Source: Peronospora farinosa (lineage: Eukaryota; Oomycota; Peronosporomycetes; Peronosporales; Peronosporaceae). Taken from it: DNA of 64,000 bases. A program made the position numbers and the translations under genes. Positions 22,101-36,326 of the stretch are shown here, piece by piece. The first letter of the stretch is position 1. Each line of letters starts with the position of its first letter. Where the stretch lies: assembly GCA_947646735.1 (NCBI GenBank), contig CANTFK010000752.1:303671-367670 (forward strand), written 5' to 3'. Below the pieces are notes generated by a model that worked only from the letters and a program-made list of their open reading frames with translations, ran no database searches and was not told where the DNA came from.

Positions 22101-25100
22101 AGCGCTGCAACGGTTCTGCGACAAGAACGACTTCCTTGACCAGTGGGTCACGATGGAAGTCGATACCTCGAATGTAGTCACTGTTTATTGCATGAATCGA
22201 CGGCACAACATTCTTTTTCGATCCAACGGTACTACCAAGGCGAGTTTGAACAAGCGAGGCAGCCAAGACTCCTGATGATGCCACGGCATTCTCAATGGCG
22301 GTAGAAGCCATCGCGTTCAATGACTTGCGCAGCTTAAGCGCTAGCGAAAACGCCCTCGAAAATGCGTCCACAATTTCACTCTTGGTGATTGTGATTTCAG
22401 AGTTCGCGGTCTCTGCGTACAGCTTCACGTGCGTTTCACACAACCGCTGCATGATGGTGTCCGTGATCAGCAAATCCATTTCTGCCGGTGCCGACAGACC
22501 CAATTTCTCAGCAGCTACTGCTGCTTGATCTGGGCTCAAAAATGCTTGAAAATCATGGCTGTAATCTGGGAACTGCTCGCGATACTCTTTCTCCTGCAGC
22601 TCTTCCTCTGTTTCCACATCCAACTGACGGACCTTATACTTAAACAATTCTTCTTCCTCTTTCCGTTTCTGCTCCTCGCGTTCTTTCTGTTCCAGCCACT
22701 TCGCCAGGAACAGATCAAACAGCGTCTTGCTGCTATCAAGGGCAGTCTCGACCGCCGTTAAGTATAGCGCGCGATTCTTACGTGCAGTTGTCAGAGTGTC
22801 ACAAAAAGAAGCTCCATTTTTGACAATGCCACGTCCAGCAAAGCCACTTCAACCTTGCGTTTGTTGGTTACATTCGCACCGAACAGAATTGACGTGGCAG
22901 ATGTCCCCACAATTTGCAGCATCAACTGAATTCCGCGCCAAGATTGACCCGCCGTTTTAACGGTCAAGGTAGAAGGGAACTGCACGAGAGAGAGAGCTAA
23001 AGCCTCTTTCTGCTGCTTTTTGAGCGAGGCATCCTTAAGGCTCTCATATAATGACCATGTTACGAGTGCAATACCTTCCTTTACGCAGTAAATAGCAGCT
23101 GCAACAGGTTCCAATATATCGCGAAAGCACTCACCAAACTTTTTCGACATTTGAGCAAGGAAGCTTTCTGATGTTTGTTGGAGCATATTAAGTTCACGCA
23201 AGAGCTCGCGTTTCCGCTGTTGCGAGGACTTTGGTGATCGAGCGGTGGAAAGCAATGCCAGCATTTTCTCAGCTGACATCATCGTAGCGTTAAAGCGCAG
23301 CAGATCACGGAAGAGCTCACCAAATACAGAGGCTGCCACAGGTTGCACTCTGAAGTCCTCCGAGTCCATCATTGCAGCATCACTGCGCAGCTTGATCGGA
23401 TGATATCGCTTGATAGCACGAGTAGAAACTTCCATTATCTGGGTCGACAATTCACGCAACAAGCGAGTATCATTTTCAGCAAAATACGATGACGCCGGCG
23501 AAGGATTAAGTCGGCGAATCGAAGAGCTTACAGCATCCTGCATTGTGAGCATTGCCAAGCGGTTAAGCAAATTTTCCTTCTTGACCAACGGCTTCGTAAC
23601 AGGATCCACTGGTGAGGACGGGAGAAGTAGCGCGAATCGCCACAAACCCAAAAGCATCATGCTCTCCCCAATCACACTTGAGCAGCGTCCACTATGTTGC
23701 CCTTTGTCTTTCATACTCATAGTCGTCACCAACGGAACTACGAGTACATCAACTAGCGTCACAAACGTGTTATCCTCGGAAGTTCGCAAAGCATGCAGCA
23801 ATTTGGTTTGAGCGCTGGCATCAAAAGTTTGCGCACTATCCGCAAACTGAAGCAGAAGAGAACAAATTTCCTTCCACTGAACAGACACGGAATCCTTTGG
23901 GAATGTCGACTCGAAAGCTAACACCGTCGCTACAAACAGTTCTCTTACAAACGAGCTGCTTGTGATTGACATCATGTCTCCTGACTGGGCCGGCTTGGTT
24001 TCAAAATGGGTCTTGATTTTCTCGAGCCTTGCAGCACGCACTTGCGCCTCGCTAGTAGGGCACATTGACTCTTCTAAATTTAACTCTGCAATGTTTTTCA
24101 GCACAACTGCGCTTTGGACGGCCTGAAACAAACGTGGGTAGCCTGCAATAACCTGAGCGTGATCGGCAACGTCCGAATTCACGGCGGGCAGGCTTTTGTG
24201 TGCATTGCGTAATTTCTTTCGAGTATCAAAAATCTCCAGCGAAATAAGGTCCACTTCGTTGAAGCTATTACAGCGCAAGAACTGGTGGAATTTAGACAGC
24301 ACGCTGTTCAGGTGCGACTGAACCACGAAAACAAACCGCTCAAGCTCGGCAGTGAGGTCACCTTGCACCTCGCTAGAAATTTCCCGAGAAAAGAGTTTGT
24401 GCCCGCACCAAACGATGTCTTGATACGCATAGAAATTAGCAGGATCGCGAAGCCCCAGTCGTAGTAGTTCCTCAATGATGACTTCCAGTGACTTCAGGAC
24501 ATTCGAAATGTCCCTGACTATCTCAATGCATCTCGTTTGAGACATGTTGTTCTTGCGCAGGCGATACATATTTAGCACGTGTACCAGCCCCGTAATACTC
24601 TGAAGTTCTTGGCGGGCAAGAGCATGCTCGAACATCGGACTCAATTGGAAGGTCACTATACGGTCCATGAAAGGTGCACTATCCCTCATGTTAAATAGCA
24701 GGATCGGCGCATCCTTGCCAATACGCCTATCTTCTACGCTTAGCAAATCCACGTGACTGTCAGCCCTTTCCTCTGCTTCACTCAAATACAACGTCTTCTT
24801 TGAAATTAACTCCGTCATCTTCAGCTGTTTGTTCTGCAGATTTTTCTGGAGTACACTAGGCAGCTTCAACAATTCTTCCGCCATCAGCGCATGTGGCTGC
24901 TTTGCTGTAGAGGCACGTCCACATTTTCCTTGTGTTTGCTCTTGTGCTAGGTACGAGAATGCACATAGCGCATGCAAGAACTCCTTCCGAGAATCAATAT
25001 CCACGTAAAATAGTGGCGACACATTCAGTCTTCCGCTTTCCATCGCAGCTTCCATTGAGGCAACGCCACCAAACAAAAGCGCAAGCACGTCGACCCTACC

Positions 25101-28100
25101 GTCCACAGGTCCACCTGATGCACCCACGGAAAGAGCAGAAAAACACGTCGAGTTGACTTGCATGAACACCTTGGAAAGCCTTAAAAGCAGGTATTCAGCT
25201 TTCCACAGGTCGACACTGCTCGGAAGTAACGAGTAGCCTCCCTTCTTCCAAAGCACGTCTTTCCTGGATCTGCAGCCGATGTTCTTTTCGATTGCTGCTT
25301 GCATACGCTGGGACATCTCCCGCAAGCCACCCCAATGCGAGCTCCACGTAAACGCGCCAGCTGGATGCTGTTCGATCAGCTTTCCAAGTCGCAGTAGTGC
25401 CTTCTTCAGCCACTGCCAATGGATGAGAAAGTGGGTCCACTCAAAAACCTTCACTCGCAATTGAATCGAAAACTCAAATCGGTCCCGGAAAACAGCTTTA
25501 ACAGCTTCGAAAAACAACGGATTCATGATAATCGGAGTCGAAAAATCTCGAACCAACTCTGCAAGGAAAGCATCGAAAGCAACCAAAAGCGGATAAACCA
25601 AGAACGTCGGCTCATTCTCCACGTTGGAACGATCAGCGTGATATGTGTGCACAGCATACGACTGCTGTAGCACTGACAATTTGTCCAGATTGGTCTTAAG
25701 ACAGCGGAGGCTGCTCTTATTACGTTTGCGCTTGCTGTCCTTTGACGAAGCAGTGAAAAGCGCATCAACTTGATGATACTGTTCCTCCTCGCAGAACCTT
25801 AACCATTCAATGCCATCCAGTAGCTCAAGATGGCGTTGAGCGAGTAGCACAGACTTCCAAGCGTTGTCAAGGTCGGGCTTTCTGGACGGGGTCCTTGCTA
25901 TAGATTCAGCAACAAGTGACTGCAAGTTTAAGAAAGCCGCATGGCTGGCTGAAAAATACATTGGCAAGGAAGGCAAGCGCATTGAACATTCCAGCAAATT
26001 TGTCAATTGCCGCAACGTTTCATCAACTTTTTGAAAAATGGTGGTGTTTAACTCAGTCTTCGTCATCGATCGAAGGAAGCGGGCAAGCAACTCAACCGAG
26101 CGTAACGTGTTTGTATTTCCACTTGCTCCACGAGCAATTTTCTCCAAAGCGAAAAAGAGGCGGTCCGCTGTCAATGACCAGTGAGTACTTATATTGTCGC
26201 ATGTACTTGTTACTTTCACAATACGACGTAGTGCGAAAGGGGCAAGCGTCACTGCTAAAGACGTGTTTGCATTCTCTAGCCCAAAGAACGACTTCGACGA
26301 TAGGTGATCATTGGCTACCTCTAGAGCCCTCTGCGTGTAAGTCGTCTTTTGGTGATTGATCCGCGATACAATATACTCCAGCCAAGCATTCAAATTGCTA
26401 TCTCCACCGGAAACTGGAGTATCTTTACAGGTAGCAGCGCTAACCTGGGGAGACAACCAGCTTAGTTGCAGGTCACTCGCGCTCTGCTGTGAGGACAAAA
26501 TGAGGTATTCAAGATACGCAATATCTCGATGCAGCACAAAGCTGTCGCTCTGCTGACACATCACCAATGTAGAAGGTGCGGCAATCGTTGAAAGCGCACG
26601 CTGACCTTGGTCGTTTTGCTGGGAAGTTTGTAATGCGTCAAGAAACAGCTCTAACATCTCTTGGCTCAAATCAAGCTGGGCTGGCAACCCGTCACCATAT
26701 ACACGTTGGAAAGACTCGGTGATGGCGTAAAGGGGTTCAACTCCTCGTGAAAGCTCAGCGAAAGCCAACAAAGACCAGTGTTCTAGGTACCGACGGTTAA
26801 TGCGACCATATTTCGTGGCCACCAGATGCTCTCCGAGTTTGTTGACAACGCGCTCATGGGCAATTTGGAAAGCTCGAGAGAGAGCAAACCCTGGAACTCC
26901 ACACGCCAGCGCGATCTTAATAAGATCTAGACGCGATGCCTCCTCCTCATAAAGTGCAATTTCCACGCACCGGTTTCGCATCGCACGAGAAACCTCACCA
27001 TATTGAGAATCCATAGCCAAAAACACTCGGAAATTCTTGTGGGGCTTAATGACACGAAGTCTACCGTTGATGATACCGCATTCGTTAATAAGCATCTCAC
27101 CATCAGTCTCCATCAACGAGTTCAATCGGTCCAACACAGATGAGCTGCAAAAATTGACGTTATCCAGTAGCACCCACTGACCCTTCTCCATGGCCTGAAT
27201 GAGAGTTCCGTCTACCCACTCAAAGCAGCTTGCAATTGAGGTCGATTTACTGATTTGCACGACGTTGTTAATGTCATTCATAAAGCCCGCAAGCATCAAT
27301 AGCATCTCCCCATTTGTGGCGTCAGACTTCTGAAGCAAACTAACGACATCCTTCATCAAATCGACAACTACCTCATCTAGATGTCCCTTTGGTAACTTTT
27401 TCGTTTTAACCTTTTTTCCATTCGAAATCCGCAGCGATGCATTTTCGCTGTAATACTTTTCTCGCGTGATGAGTGTCCACCAAGTACTGCAGAGACGGTC
27501 AGCCTTCTTTTGGATCGTTGCTCTCTTCTTCTGAGAAATCCCGCTAGTCGCGGATGCAAGCATCAGCTGCTGAAGCACTTTCTCGTAGACAATTTGAATT
27601 TTCTGCTTGATGTCACGCAGTTTTCGTCCAACATCTACTTGCTCAAAACAACCGAGCAGCTCCGTAGCGTCCGTTCCGGCACTCATACCGAGTTCGTGCA
27701 ACGTATTTCCACTCAAAGCAGCTAACAGACGAACCGAGGATGTTTTTCCGCTGGCAGGTGAGCCTATGAGAAGAGCCGGCCATGACATATTCACGCAATG
27801 CACCAGCGCCTCCATTGGTCTCAGCAAGAAGTTGAATATTGGCGGCGCAACATGACCAACGTGTCCATCTTGTCGCCGCTCAAGCAATGCACTTCCAATC
27901 TCTACAAAATCTGCAGATATGCGAAGTGAAACCTCACTCAAATCCATTGGCTTTACGCCAAAAAAATCTTCAAAGCGGCGAGAGATTAGCTGGCGATCGC
28001 GAGCAGAACGCATACGTTCCACATAGATAAAGTTTACGTAGTAGCTTAACGCCTGAAGCTGGCTATCAGGACTGTTCGTTAGTTGTGGCCGTTGCTTAAG

Positions 28101-31100
28101 CAAGTCACAGAAACGAAACACGTCGCGCAAGTTGAACTCCCACGGTGCACCAAGACGCCCATACTTACAGTTCACCATGGTGTCCTCATGCACCGCTTCA
28201 TTAAAGCCGATAATCCGTTCTAGCAAAGTCTGTCCATTTGACGATATATTGCTTAAGCCCATTTCTGAGACGGCGCAGTCCAGCGTAGGATACATGGAGC
28301 TCGTGATGTGGATCAGATCTTGCTCGTGCAGAGTCTCAACAAAAACTCGAGTAAATCGGTTCAAGAATGACTTTGGGAGGCCCTTGCGGCCTCCGCCCTG
28401 TCGAAGCGGGTTCTGCGCAGCAAAAACTCGGAAAGAGAGCGGACACTTATACTCGCGGTCGAGCTCGGGAATGTAGACGCTACCTCGGTGGTCCAGGCAT
28501 GAGTTCAAACCCTCCAGAACAGACTGTGATGCCAAATTAAGCTCGTCAAGTAGAACCCAGTCACCTGCTTTTAAAGCACGCAAGAACACACCGTCGCACC
28601 ACTCGAACAAGTCGCTTGAGTTTCCTCCCTCAGTTTGGCCGCTATTCTCATCACCAGAGGCAGCAGGTAGATCCGATCCGAACAGATCAGAAATGTCAGT
28701 CTGTTCGGACAAGTTGATACGCACAAGACGGTGACCTGAAGCTGCCGCTAATGCACTGATCAAACTGGTCTTGCCGACACCTGGAGAACCTTCCAAAATG
28801 ATGGGGCGGCTGACCTGCATGGCACGCAAGACGCGATACAAGTTTGACATCGTTGTTGGAGCCTTTAAAGAAAAAGACGACTTCCGCAAAGGATTAGGTC
28901 CGCGAGAGATAAGAAAAGGGCTAATACCAAACCTCTCTTCAGTGGTCCCCGCAGTAGCATTCCAATTCAGCTGGTCAATGCTGCTTTCACCAGATAGCGT
29001 CGTGACGTTCAGCGAGTCAATGACTTTTTCCTTAACAACTAGATCATCGTCTGGCACTAGCGCTATCAAGTAGTCGTATGCCTTTTCTCTCGCCTTCAGA
29101 GCCGATTGTAATGCTTTATCAGAGCCAAGACCAAGACCATCTAGTATCGACAGTGCAGCACCCTGCACAAACGCCATCCATGCCATTTGCTTAGATGATG
29201 AGTCAGATTCTCGCTTTTTCACGACAGAAATGATGAAATTAATCCAGCTGAGGATGTCGCGCAAAGTCACAGCTCCACATCCACAAACACCTTCATTCGC
29301 CTCGTTAAATGTCGTAACGAAACTTAAGATTGGATTGCATAGCGCAGCCAAGTCATCAATTTGCTTTAAAGGCGTGGCGACAGGTCGCGGAATACCCGCT
29401 CCGGACCAAACCAACCTGTCATGAATGACAGTAGCGATATCATCTATGTCCGAAATGGTTGGTACCCAAATCTCCGTAAAACGATTACGCAAAGCAGGAG
29501 ACAGCTCACGCTTACCAAAGTCGCCACCAGGGTTCATCGTCGCCATCACACGCCACTTCGGGTGAGCTACTATCTCTTCTACTTCGTCACCACCTTTCTC
29601 AGCTAGCAGTAAGGTTCGTGACGGTTCCAGGACACTGTTTAGACGCTCCAAAACGGCATCTTCAGCAAGATTAACCTCATCGATTAAGAAAAAATCGCCG
29701 TTCTTCATGGACTCCACCAAAGGACCATCAGCCCACTCAAAAATAGATTGAAATCGCCGTTTTAATACGTCAATCTGTTCCACAAGTTCTTTCTGCTGCG
29801 TTGAGTCACCATCCAGAACGCTAACTCGTGTCTCCTTGTATTTCGTCAGCATTGCACTTACACCTAAGGCCTTGGCATCCGTTCGACGCTGCTCGATTAC
29901 CTGCTCATCAATGCATCCGTCATCAAGCACAAAATATCTAATGAGGGCCTCTTCCAACTCCTGAACGGTCTTTTCCTTTCCACGAACAGGCCGCAAGCAA
30001 CCCAGAAAATCCGAGGTCTCAGTGTGCTGATGACAATTTAGGATATGGAGCGGCTGAGCGAAAAGGAGCGAGTACAACTGGCAAACGGTAGTCTTGCCAC
30101 AGCCAGTTTCTCCAACCAGGAGAACAGGCTCTTCGTTTTGTAAACAACGCCCAACAAGCGCAAACAGTCTCCGGAGCGACTTTGTTACACTTATCTTATC
30201 TAACCCTGCCGCATTGCCGGTCGACTTGCGCTCGTCGTTGCTAGCCTTTCCGAAAGCAGCTTCCTCAATAGCGTGATCTACCATCGCTTGAACACGCTCG
30301 AACTGTTCCTTAGTACCCCATACTGTCTCCTGCTCAATCTCACCATTCTGGTTCAACAGATTGGACTCACGAGGCTTGCCACTGTAATACAGAGCGTTCA
30401 AATCAATTTTGGCATTGCAATTCTTCTCCAAAATTTGCTTGACCACTTGCTTCTCATCATCCTTTCGCAACCGCTCGGCCAGCAAACAGTATCCTTCCTC
30501 AGCTAGAGCCTGCTTAGTTGCTGGTCGACGTTCAGCCCACCTAAGCAAATCACGAGTAGTAATAAATCCTGACTTTCCGGCGAAAACTGACGATTGTTGC
30601 CGAACAAGCTGCAGCTGCCGCATAATGTCAATCAAAATTCCACAATACGACGCAGGCAGTGAACTGCGCTCCTGCAAAATTGTCTGAAGCTCACTGGGTG
30701 CAACTTCATCCACCTGAATCTCCAAAAAACGATTGCGGAATGCACGTGACAGCACTTTACGTCCACCGTAAAGCCCTGGAGGGTTTTGGGTTGCAAACAA
30801 CATAAATTTCGGATGAGGTTTAAAGGTTTCCTGGGTTTCTGGCAGAAACAGCTCACGATTGTCATCCAGCAGTCGATTAAGAGCCTCCAAAACATCTGAA
30901 GGAGCCAAATTCAACTCATCCAATATAATCCACCACCCCTTGCGAATGGCCTCAACTAAAACACCTTTCTTGAACGCAAGCTTGCCATTGGAGTCCGATA
31001 CGTAACTTCCCAGATACTCTTGAATGTCCGTGTGCTCGTGATTGTTAATTCGCACGCACTTTTGACCGACGCGAGCTGCCAAATACTTGATCAAAGATGT

Positions 31101-34100
31101 TTTACCAACAGATGTTGGTCCCTGCAACAGCACAGGATACTTGCCGATTAATGCTGCCCGTGTCACATGGCGCAAATTTTCTTCCACTGACTTTGTAAGC
31201 ACAAACTTTCGTCGGGTAGTCACTGGATCCGGCAACGAGTCGTCTCGTGGAGGCTGGAAATCACCTTTTTGAACCCAGTAGGAGCTCACCAAGACATATT
31301 CAGAAGTCTTCTTCGAGCGTCCAGGGCATGGCGGGGAGCGGGTAAGCTCTTTTGACTTAAGAGTTTTCGCAAACGTATTCTTAATGAGTTTCTCAAGGTA
31401 CTGGCGCGAGTCAATTTCAAGCTGAGTAGAGAAACTTGAGCAAAAACCTTCAAACATTGCTCGGGATGTGCCATAGCCTCGCTGAATTAAAATTCGTGTT
31501 ATATGCAACGCCTGGCTTAGTGTACGAAGAGAGTAGCGGGGTTTGTGACATGCGCCATCACTTAATCGCAGATCAGCTTGCCTTCTTGCCTCTAGATAAA
31601 ACTCGACCGTTTCGGGAACCAACGCCCCCGGAATTTCCTTAAAATGATGGTGAACCACCATTTGCAAATCTGATGGGTTGACACACTCGTCAACATAAAT
31701 TTCAGTAAAACGATTGCGAAGGGAAGGCGGTAAGTCCTTTTTGCCCACGTCCGTTGACGGATTCATAGCACCAAAAAGACGAAAATTTGGATGCGGGCGT
31801 ATTATTTCAACATCTCCTCGCTCTGTGAGAGAAAATGCGCTTGTTTCATGCTCCAATAACGTACTTATTCGCTCCAGTGTGTCAGAAGATGCAAGATTAA
31901 TTTCATCGAGCAGCACCCAATGACCCTCACGCAGTGCCTTCACTAGAACACCCTCTACGAATGAAAAAACAAAGTGCGATTCAGCTTGCTCTTGTTGCCG
32001 TTCAAATCGCACCAATTCCGCCTCGAATGTGTCCCACTGGCTCACCAAAATGCTCGACGACGCGCCAGGTGTGGACATTTTGTTACTATCTGTACCTTCC
32101 AGTTCGTCTCGAATCGCTTCGCATTTGCTGTTGTTGTGAAGTTTAAAGGCAGCCATCTGAACGGCTTTCCGCATGCCCTTTACTAGTTTAATCCAGTTCT
32201 TGTGCTCTAATGCAGTTCGAACCACGTTCAAAAATCCAGCGTTGCTCTTCTGCGAAAATGTACTAGTAAAAAGATCTACAAAGGTCATGTACAATGGGCG
32301 AGCGAGCAAGTGAATCTCCACAGGTTTAAACCCTCCAACAAGATCGGAGCCATCACTCTGGATATTCAAGTTTTGTACCACAAGGCGCTGTCCCATTGCT
32401 TCCGCCATGTGCTGAATTATCGTGGTTTTACCGCAACCTGTCTCACCAATAAGTAGTGCTGGCTCACAGGTCGCTACAATGGCTGCCATCTTCTCCAATA
32501 TACGTAGTACGTGGCCAGTCATCACCACAGAGCTACTAGCTGGCTTGTCGCCTTGCTCAAGCTGCGCTTGCTGTGATAATGTTGGCAGATGCACACGGCC
32601 AAACTCCACTTCGTGTGTGCTGAATGCAACATGAGGCTTGTGTTGCTCAAGGTAATATTTAATCTTCTCGGGCTGCACTTCCCAAATGGCTGCTACCGCG
32701 CAAGCCGAATGCAAGCGCGTCTTCGAATCCCGAATACCTGCACAGAACACGTCTAGTGCTTCCACCACAATACGCATGCGCTCATCCTCGGTAATGTATT
32801 CGTGATTGGACCATGAGCTATCGCTAGCAGCTCCAGCAGCAGAGTAGCAAAAGCGATATATTCTTTTGCACCACTTCAGCAAGTCACGCAAGCAAAAATC
32901 ACGGCCGTAATTACGCCGTGTCTCTTTCCATAATTGCGCAGGACCACACGTCTCCTCGCTTGTATTACCGGACACAGCATTGTACGTGGTCATGATGCTC
33001 GACACAACATGCCGCGGGATCCTCACGAAACGGGTCAGCATAATTTGCTCGATTTCGCTATTTGCAAGAGGCGCGACATCAACACTCGTCCAAAGAGACT
33101 CCTGAAATCCCTTTGGCATTTGATACCGGTTTGTTGTCGTTCCAAAAATCTGGAAATTCGAGGTTGCCACTAGCAATTCGCCGCGGCCAGGAAGCACCAT
33201 TTCACGCATTTCAAGAAGCGGCATTAGCGCCGCAAGCACCTCGAATGGTGCCCGATCGATATCCTCGATAAGTACCCACCGCCCTGCAAGTACAGCAGTT
33301 GTCAGCGCACCAGGTTGCCATGTGAATTCGCCTGGGACGTCTGTGCACACATACGATCCAAGCAGCGTCTTGCTATCAATTTGGTCGTCTAAATGCAGTT
33401 CGACCATGTCATCGTTGCCAGAAAGTCGAGCGAGCTCACGAATCGTAGCTGTCTTACCGCATCCGCCAGGACCTGCCACCAGAATCGGTTGTTTCAACCC
33501 AAGTGCAATAGCAAGTGATCGTAAGTTCCGCTTCGTCGACGGTGTAGGAACCATCGCTTCAATGGTCACTGAATTTTGTGCTAATCCGAGTCGTTCCTGG
33601 CGGAGCTTGCTTGTCGTAACAACTACACCAAAGATATTCTCTAGCGATTCATGGAAAGCCAGTGCTTGTGATTTTACACCATCATTATCACTTCGATGCT
33701 GATATACATTCACTTCAATTACATCTTCCTGTCGTTTCAAGTCCTCACAGTGCAACTCTAGTTCAATCTGTCGTACCACAGGACTACTGCAACTTACTGC
33801 AGCTTCCTCACCAACGTTCAATTCACGAAGAAAATGATTTCTCTGTCGATTTCCCATCTTCAATATCGACGCCGTGGCACGTGCCGCATACCAACGGACG
33901 TATATATCGTCATGGAAACTAAGCGGGAAAAACGGCGTCCAGTTCCAGAGTAACGTGAGCTCAGTAGGTCTTACTCGTAGCAGCAGAAAAGCTGTCTTGG
34001 CGATACGTCGCAGTCTCGTTACAGTCTCGTTGCTTTGTTGCTTTCGAGGTGCGACAATGTCTGCGAACGTAAAGAAACACTGCGCTGCTTGAAAATATTC

Positions 34101-34553
34101 TTGAGCTAAGGTGCTTGTTGGAGGCAAATAGTGCAACAACTCGGCTAACGTTGCAGCAAGGAGTTCACTCTTCTTCATACTATCGGAACACTCACAATAC
34201 TTATGTTGCTCTTGCTGTTCGTAGAGCACGAGGACCGGGTCAATGAGTCGCACCATCAAGTCCAGTAGAAAGGGACGAAGATACTTCACTATCAGCACAC
34301 GAAACTCATCGTGGACGAGGCACGACGCCAGTGCTTGTAGTTGCAGATGAATGTCATGCTCTTCAACTGTAGGTTCAACCTTCGTCAACAGATGACCAGC
34401 AGGATGAGACTTGAGCGCGTCACTGTTAGTAGTAGTTAGAAGCTGCTGCAGCCCCGAGTGTAGACGACCAACGCTCACTATGTCGTTGTCGCTGTCCTTC
34501 GGAAGAGCAGCAACGTCTTCGCGTCGTACGTCAAGTAGGTCCACGCCAGCCAT
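16155..34553 (-). CDS. MDN1: Midasin, giant AAA+ ATPase of 60S ribosome assembly
   Basis: About 6,130 codons in three overlapping frames on the minus strand: 34553 to 22791, about 22800 to 20974, and about 21005 to 16155. The first ATG is 34553; the frame is open 66 nt further up without ATG. Six AAA+ modules are visible through Walker A motifs: GPGGCGKT (~33450), GETGCGKT (~32430), GPTSVGKT (~31105), GETGCGKT (~30100), GSPGVGKT (~28775) and GSPASGKT (~27755). The sixth has LLDNVN instead of LLDEVN in Walker B. A long helical linker follows, then an Asp/Glu-rich tail (about 17200-18950) and a C-terminal MIDAS domain with DDSESM (~16775). Midasin removes assembly factors (Rsa4/Ytm1) from pre-60S particles in the nucleolus and nucleoplasm. 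It is longer than the yeast (~4,900) and human (~5,600) proteins. The two frame changes have no convincing intron and may be indels. Confidence 0.94.
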
Positions 34554-34974
34554 TTCAATGCCTCTCAGTGCGGAATTAATAAAGAGTGAAGGTCCTTTTG
34601 TCTCCTGACAGCCAACCAAAAGTTTTAGGAAAGTGCGACATGAACAATTTCTAAAACTTAGAAATATGATTTCATTTTTTTGGTTCGAATTTTTAGGTCT
34701 TGGTTTTTCAGCATTAGAGTAGTTACTTTGGCAGATGAAAGTACAACTATGTCTTGGTCAATTCAAAGCAGCTCGGCACCACGTAAAAGCATGCCTTGAG
34801 ACTTCCCGCACGAAATGAACAATCTGTGATGTAAGTGCCGTTGGGGGGCTGTCTGGGGGGGGGGGGGGGGCTTCTCGTGTGCAGTGAGCATTAGTTAGGA
34901 GATTCAAGACTGACTTATACTTAATAGGAAATAGGTAAATATTCATCCGGTCTTTACATAATTAATTAATCAGT
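34554..34974. promoter_or_regulatory. Upstream region of midasin, with a 16-G run
   Basis: 421 bp between the midasin ATG and the first LTR. It must contain the midasin promoter. An uninterrupted run of 16 G lies at 34855-34870, preceded by GGGGGG at 34843-34848. The run may be a G-quadruplex or a length-variable homopolymer. No gene is seen. Confidence 0.4.
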
Positions 34975-35296
34975 AGTTAAGAGTCGCGTTCCTTTAGAAG
35001 CGCATCCTTACATGCGAGCTTAAACCTATTAAGCTCGCTGTTGACGTCCGTACCATGACGTCTTTTCCCAACTGGGCTTCATCCTTGTTGAATGTGAATT
35101 TATCCATGGATATCACATTCACGAGGGTGGGTCACACTGATGTGCCGCACCTAAGTGGCAGGTCTAAGGTACCACGTACCCTATCAAGCCTCCCCGTTAA
35201 GTATCATATACTTAACGAACTCGTGTACCAATTGGCCCGTTACATCTCCCCTTCTTTACGACGATTTTACATTTTGTAAAACATCGCAAAGTAGAG

Positions 35297-35971
35297 ATGC
35301 TACCGAAACGTGGTAAGGCTAATGGTTCCCCTGCAAAGTTGCCCATGCAGACCAGCACAAAGCGTACGCGCCGCGATAACTCGCAGCCGTCACTAAGTAT
35401 CTCTGTGGCAACGCCGACATCTAATGTCAGCAGAGAACGACGATCAGCAAGAATTATGCGGAGCGAACAAAGCCATTGTCTGACCTTTTTCTAAAAGGAT
35501 GCAAAATGGACATGGTCAAAGGAGCAAGTAGATGCGTTCACTTCAGTGAAGCAATCTCTTGTTGAGACACCGGTCTTGGCATTGCCAGACGCGGGTAAGC
35601 CCTTTAGCGTCGTCTGCGATGCAAGCAAAGTTGCAATCGGCAGCACGATCATGCAAAGGGATGACAGCGGCATTGACCGTGTCATATCGTATTAGTCTCG
35701 GCTTTTATAAGCTGCAGAGCTGAATTACCCTGTGCATGACAAGGAGCTACTTTCATGTAAGTATGCCCTTGTAAAGTTTCGGGTGCAACTGCTGGGCACC
35801 GAAACTTTTGTGTTTTATACGGATCACGCATCACTGCAAACCGCTACCGCACCTCTCGCGTAGGATAGCGAGATGGCTAACATTCTTCTCTGAATTTAAT
35901 TTCTAAGTTGAATATAAGCCGGGTAAGTCGATGTCTTGATTGACGCGTTATCGCGCAGACCAGACTTCGAG
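35297..35971 (+). pseudogene. Relic gag start fused to RT/RNase H fragment (old element)
   Basis: 35297-35494 is a 65-codon basic frame. From about 35500 the sequence reads as the RT thumb and RNase H of Ty3/gypsy pol: AFTSVKQSLVETPVLALPD, FSVVCDAS, YPVHDKELL, YALVKFRVQLLGTETF, and YTDHASL. It carries several in-frame stops (for example at about 35692) and a frameshift. It ends at the 5-bp target site of the younger element. It cannot make a functional protein. Confidence 0.85.
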
Positions 35972-36313
35972 TGTAACGGGGCTAGAACGTACCGTCACTA
36001 GCTTACACGTGCGCTCGAGGAAGACTTAAGCCCAAGTAGTAGGTATTAAGTAAAATTAACTCTGATTTTTATTTTGGTTTTAATTCGTACTAATTACGAA
36101 GATTTTAGTCGTAATAAATACGACAGTGTTCCCGCCTTTCGGGAACCACACAATTTCAGGTTGATTTATCATTGGTCCATACTGGGGACTATAGGCCCAA
36201 TAATAAACCAATAATAAATTACCACGCTGTGCCCGCTATTCGGGCCCAGCACCTGCCTACATATGTAATTGTTTAGTTGTGTTAATACTATGTGTGTAAT
36301 GTAGCCCATTACA
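35972..36313 (-). repeat. 3' LTR of young gypsy element
   Basis: 342 bp, TGTAACGGGG at the left edge and CCCATTACA at the right edge, 99.4% identical to 43466-43807. The adjoining five bases TCGAG are duplicated at the other end of the element. An internal hairpin-like CCCGCCTTTCGGG and GCCCGCTATTCGGGC occur. Confidence 0.97.
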
Positions 36314-36326
36314 TCACCCCCTTCTC
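36314..36326 (-). other. Polypurine tract of young element
   Basis: On the minus strand the bases before the 3' LTR read GAGAAGGGGGTGA, a purine-rich run at the position where plus-strand DNA synthesis of LTR retrotransposons starts. Confidence 0.7.

Noticed and set aside
22745..22800. An intron with donor GTAAGAAT to bridge the first midasin frame change
   Set aside because: It would have to start after the in-frame TGA, and its phase does not connect the two frames.
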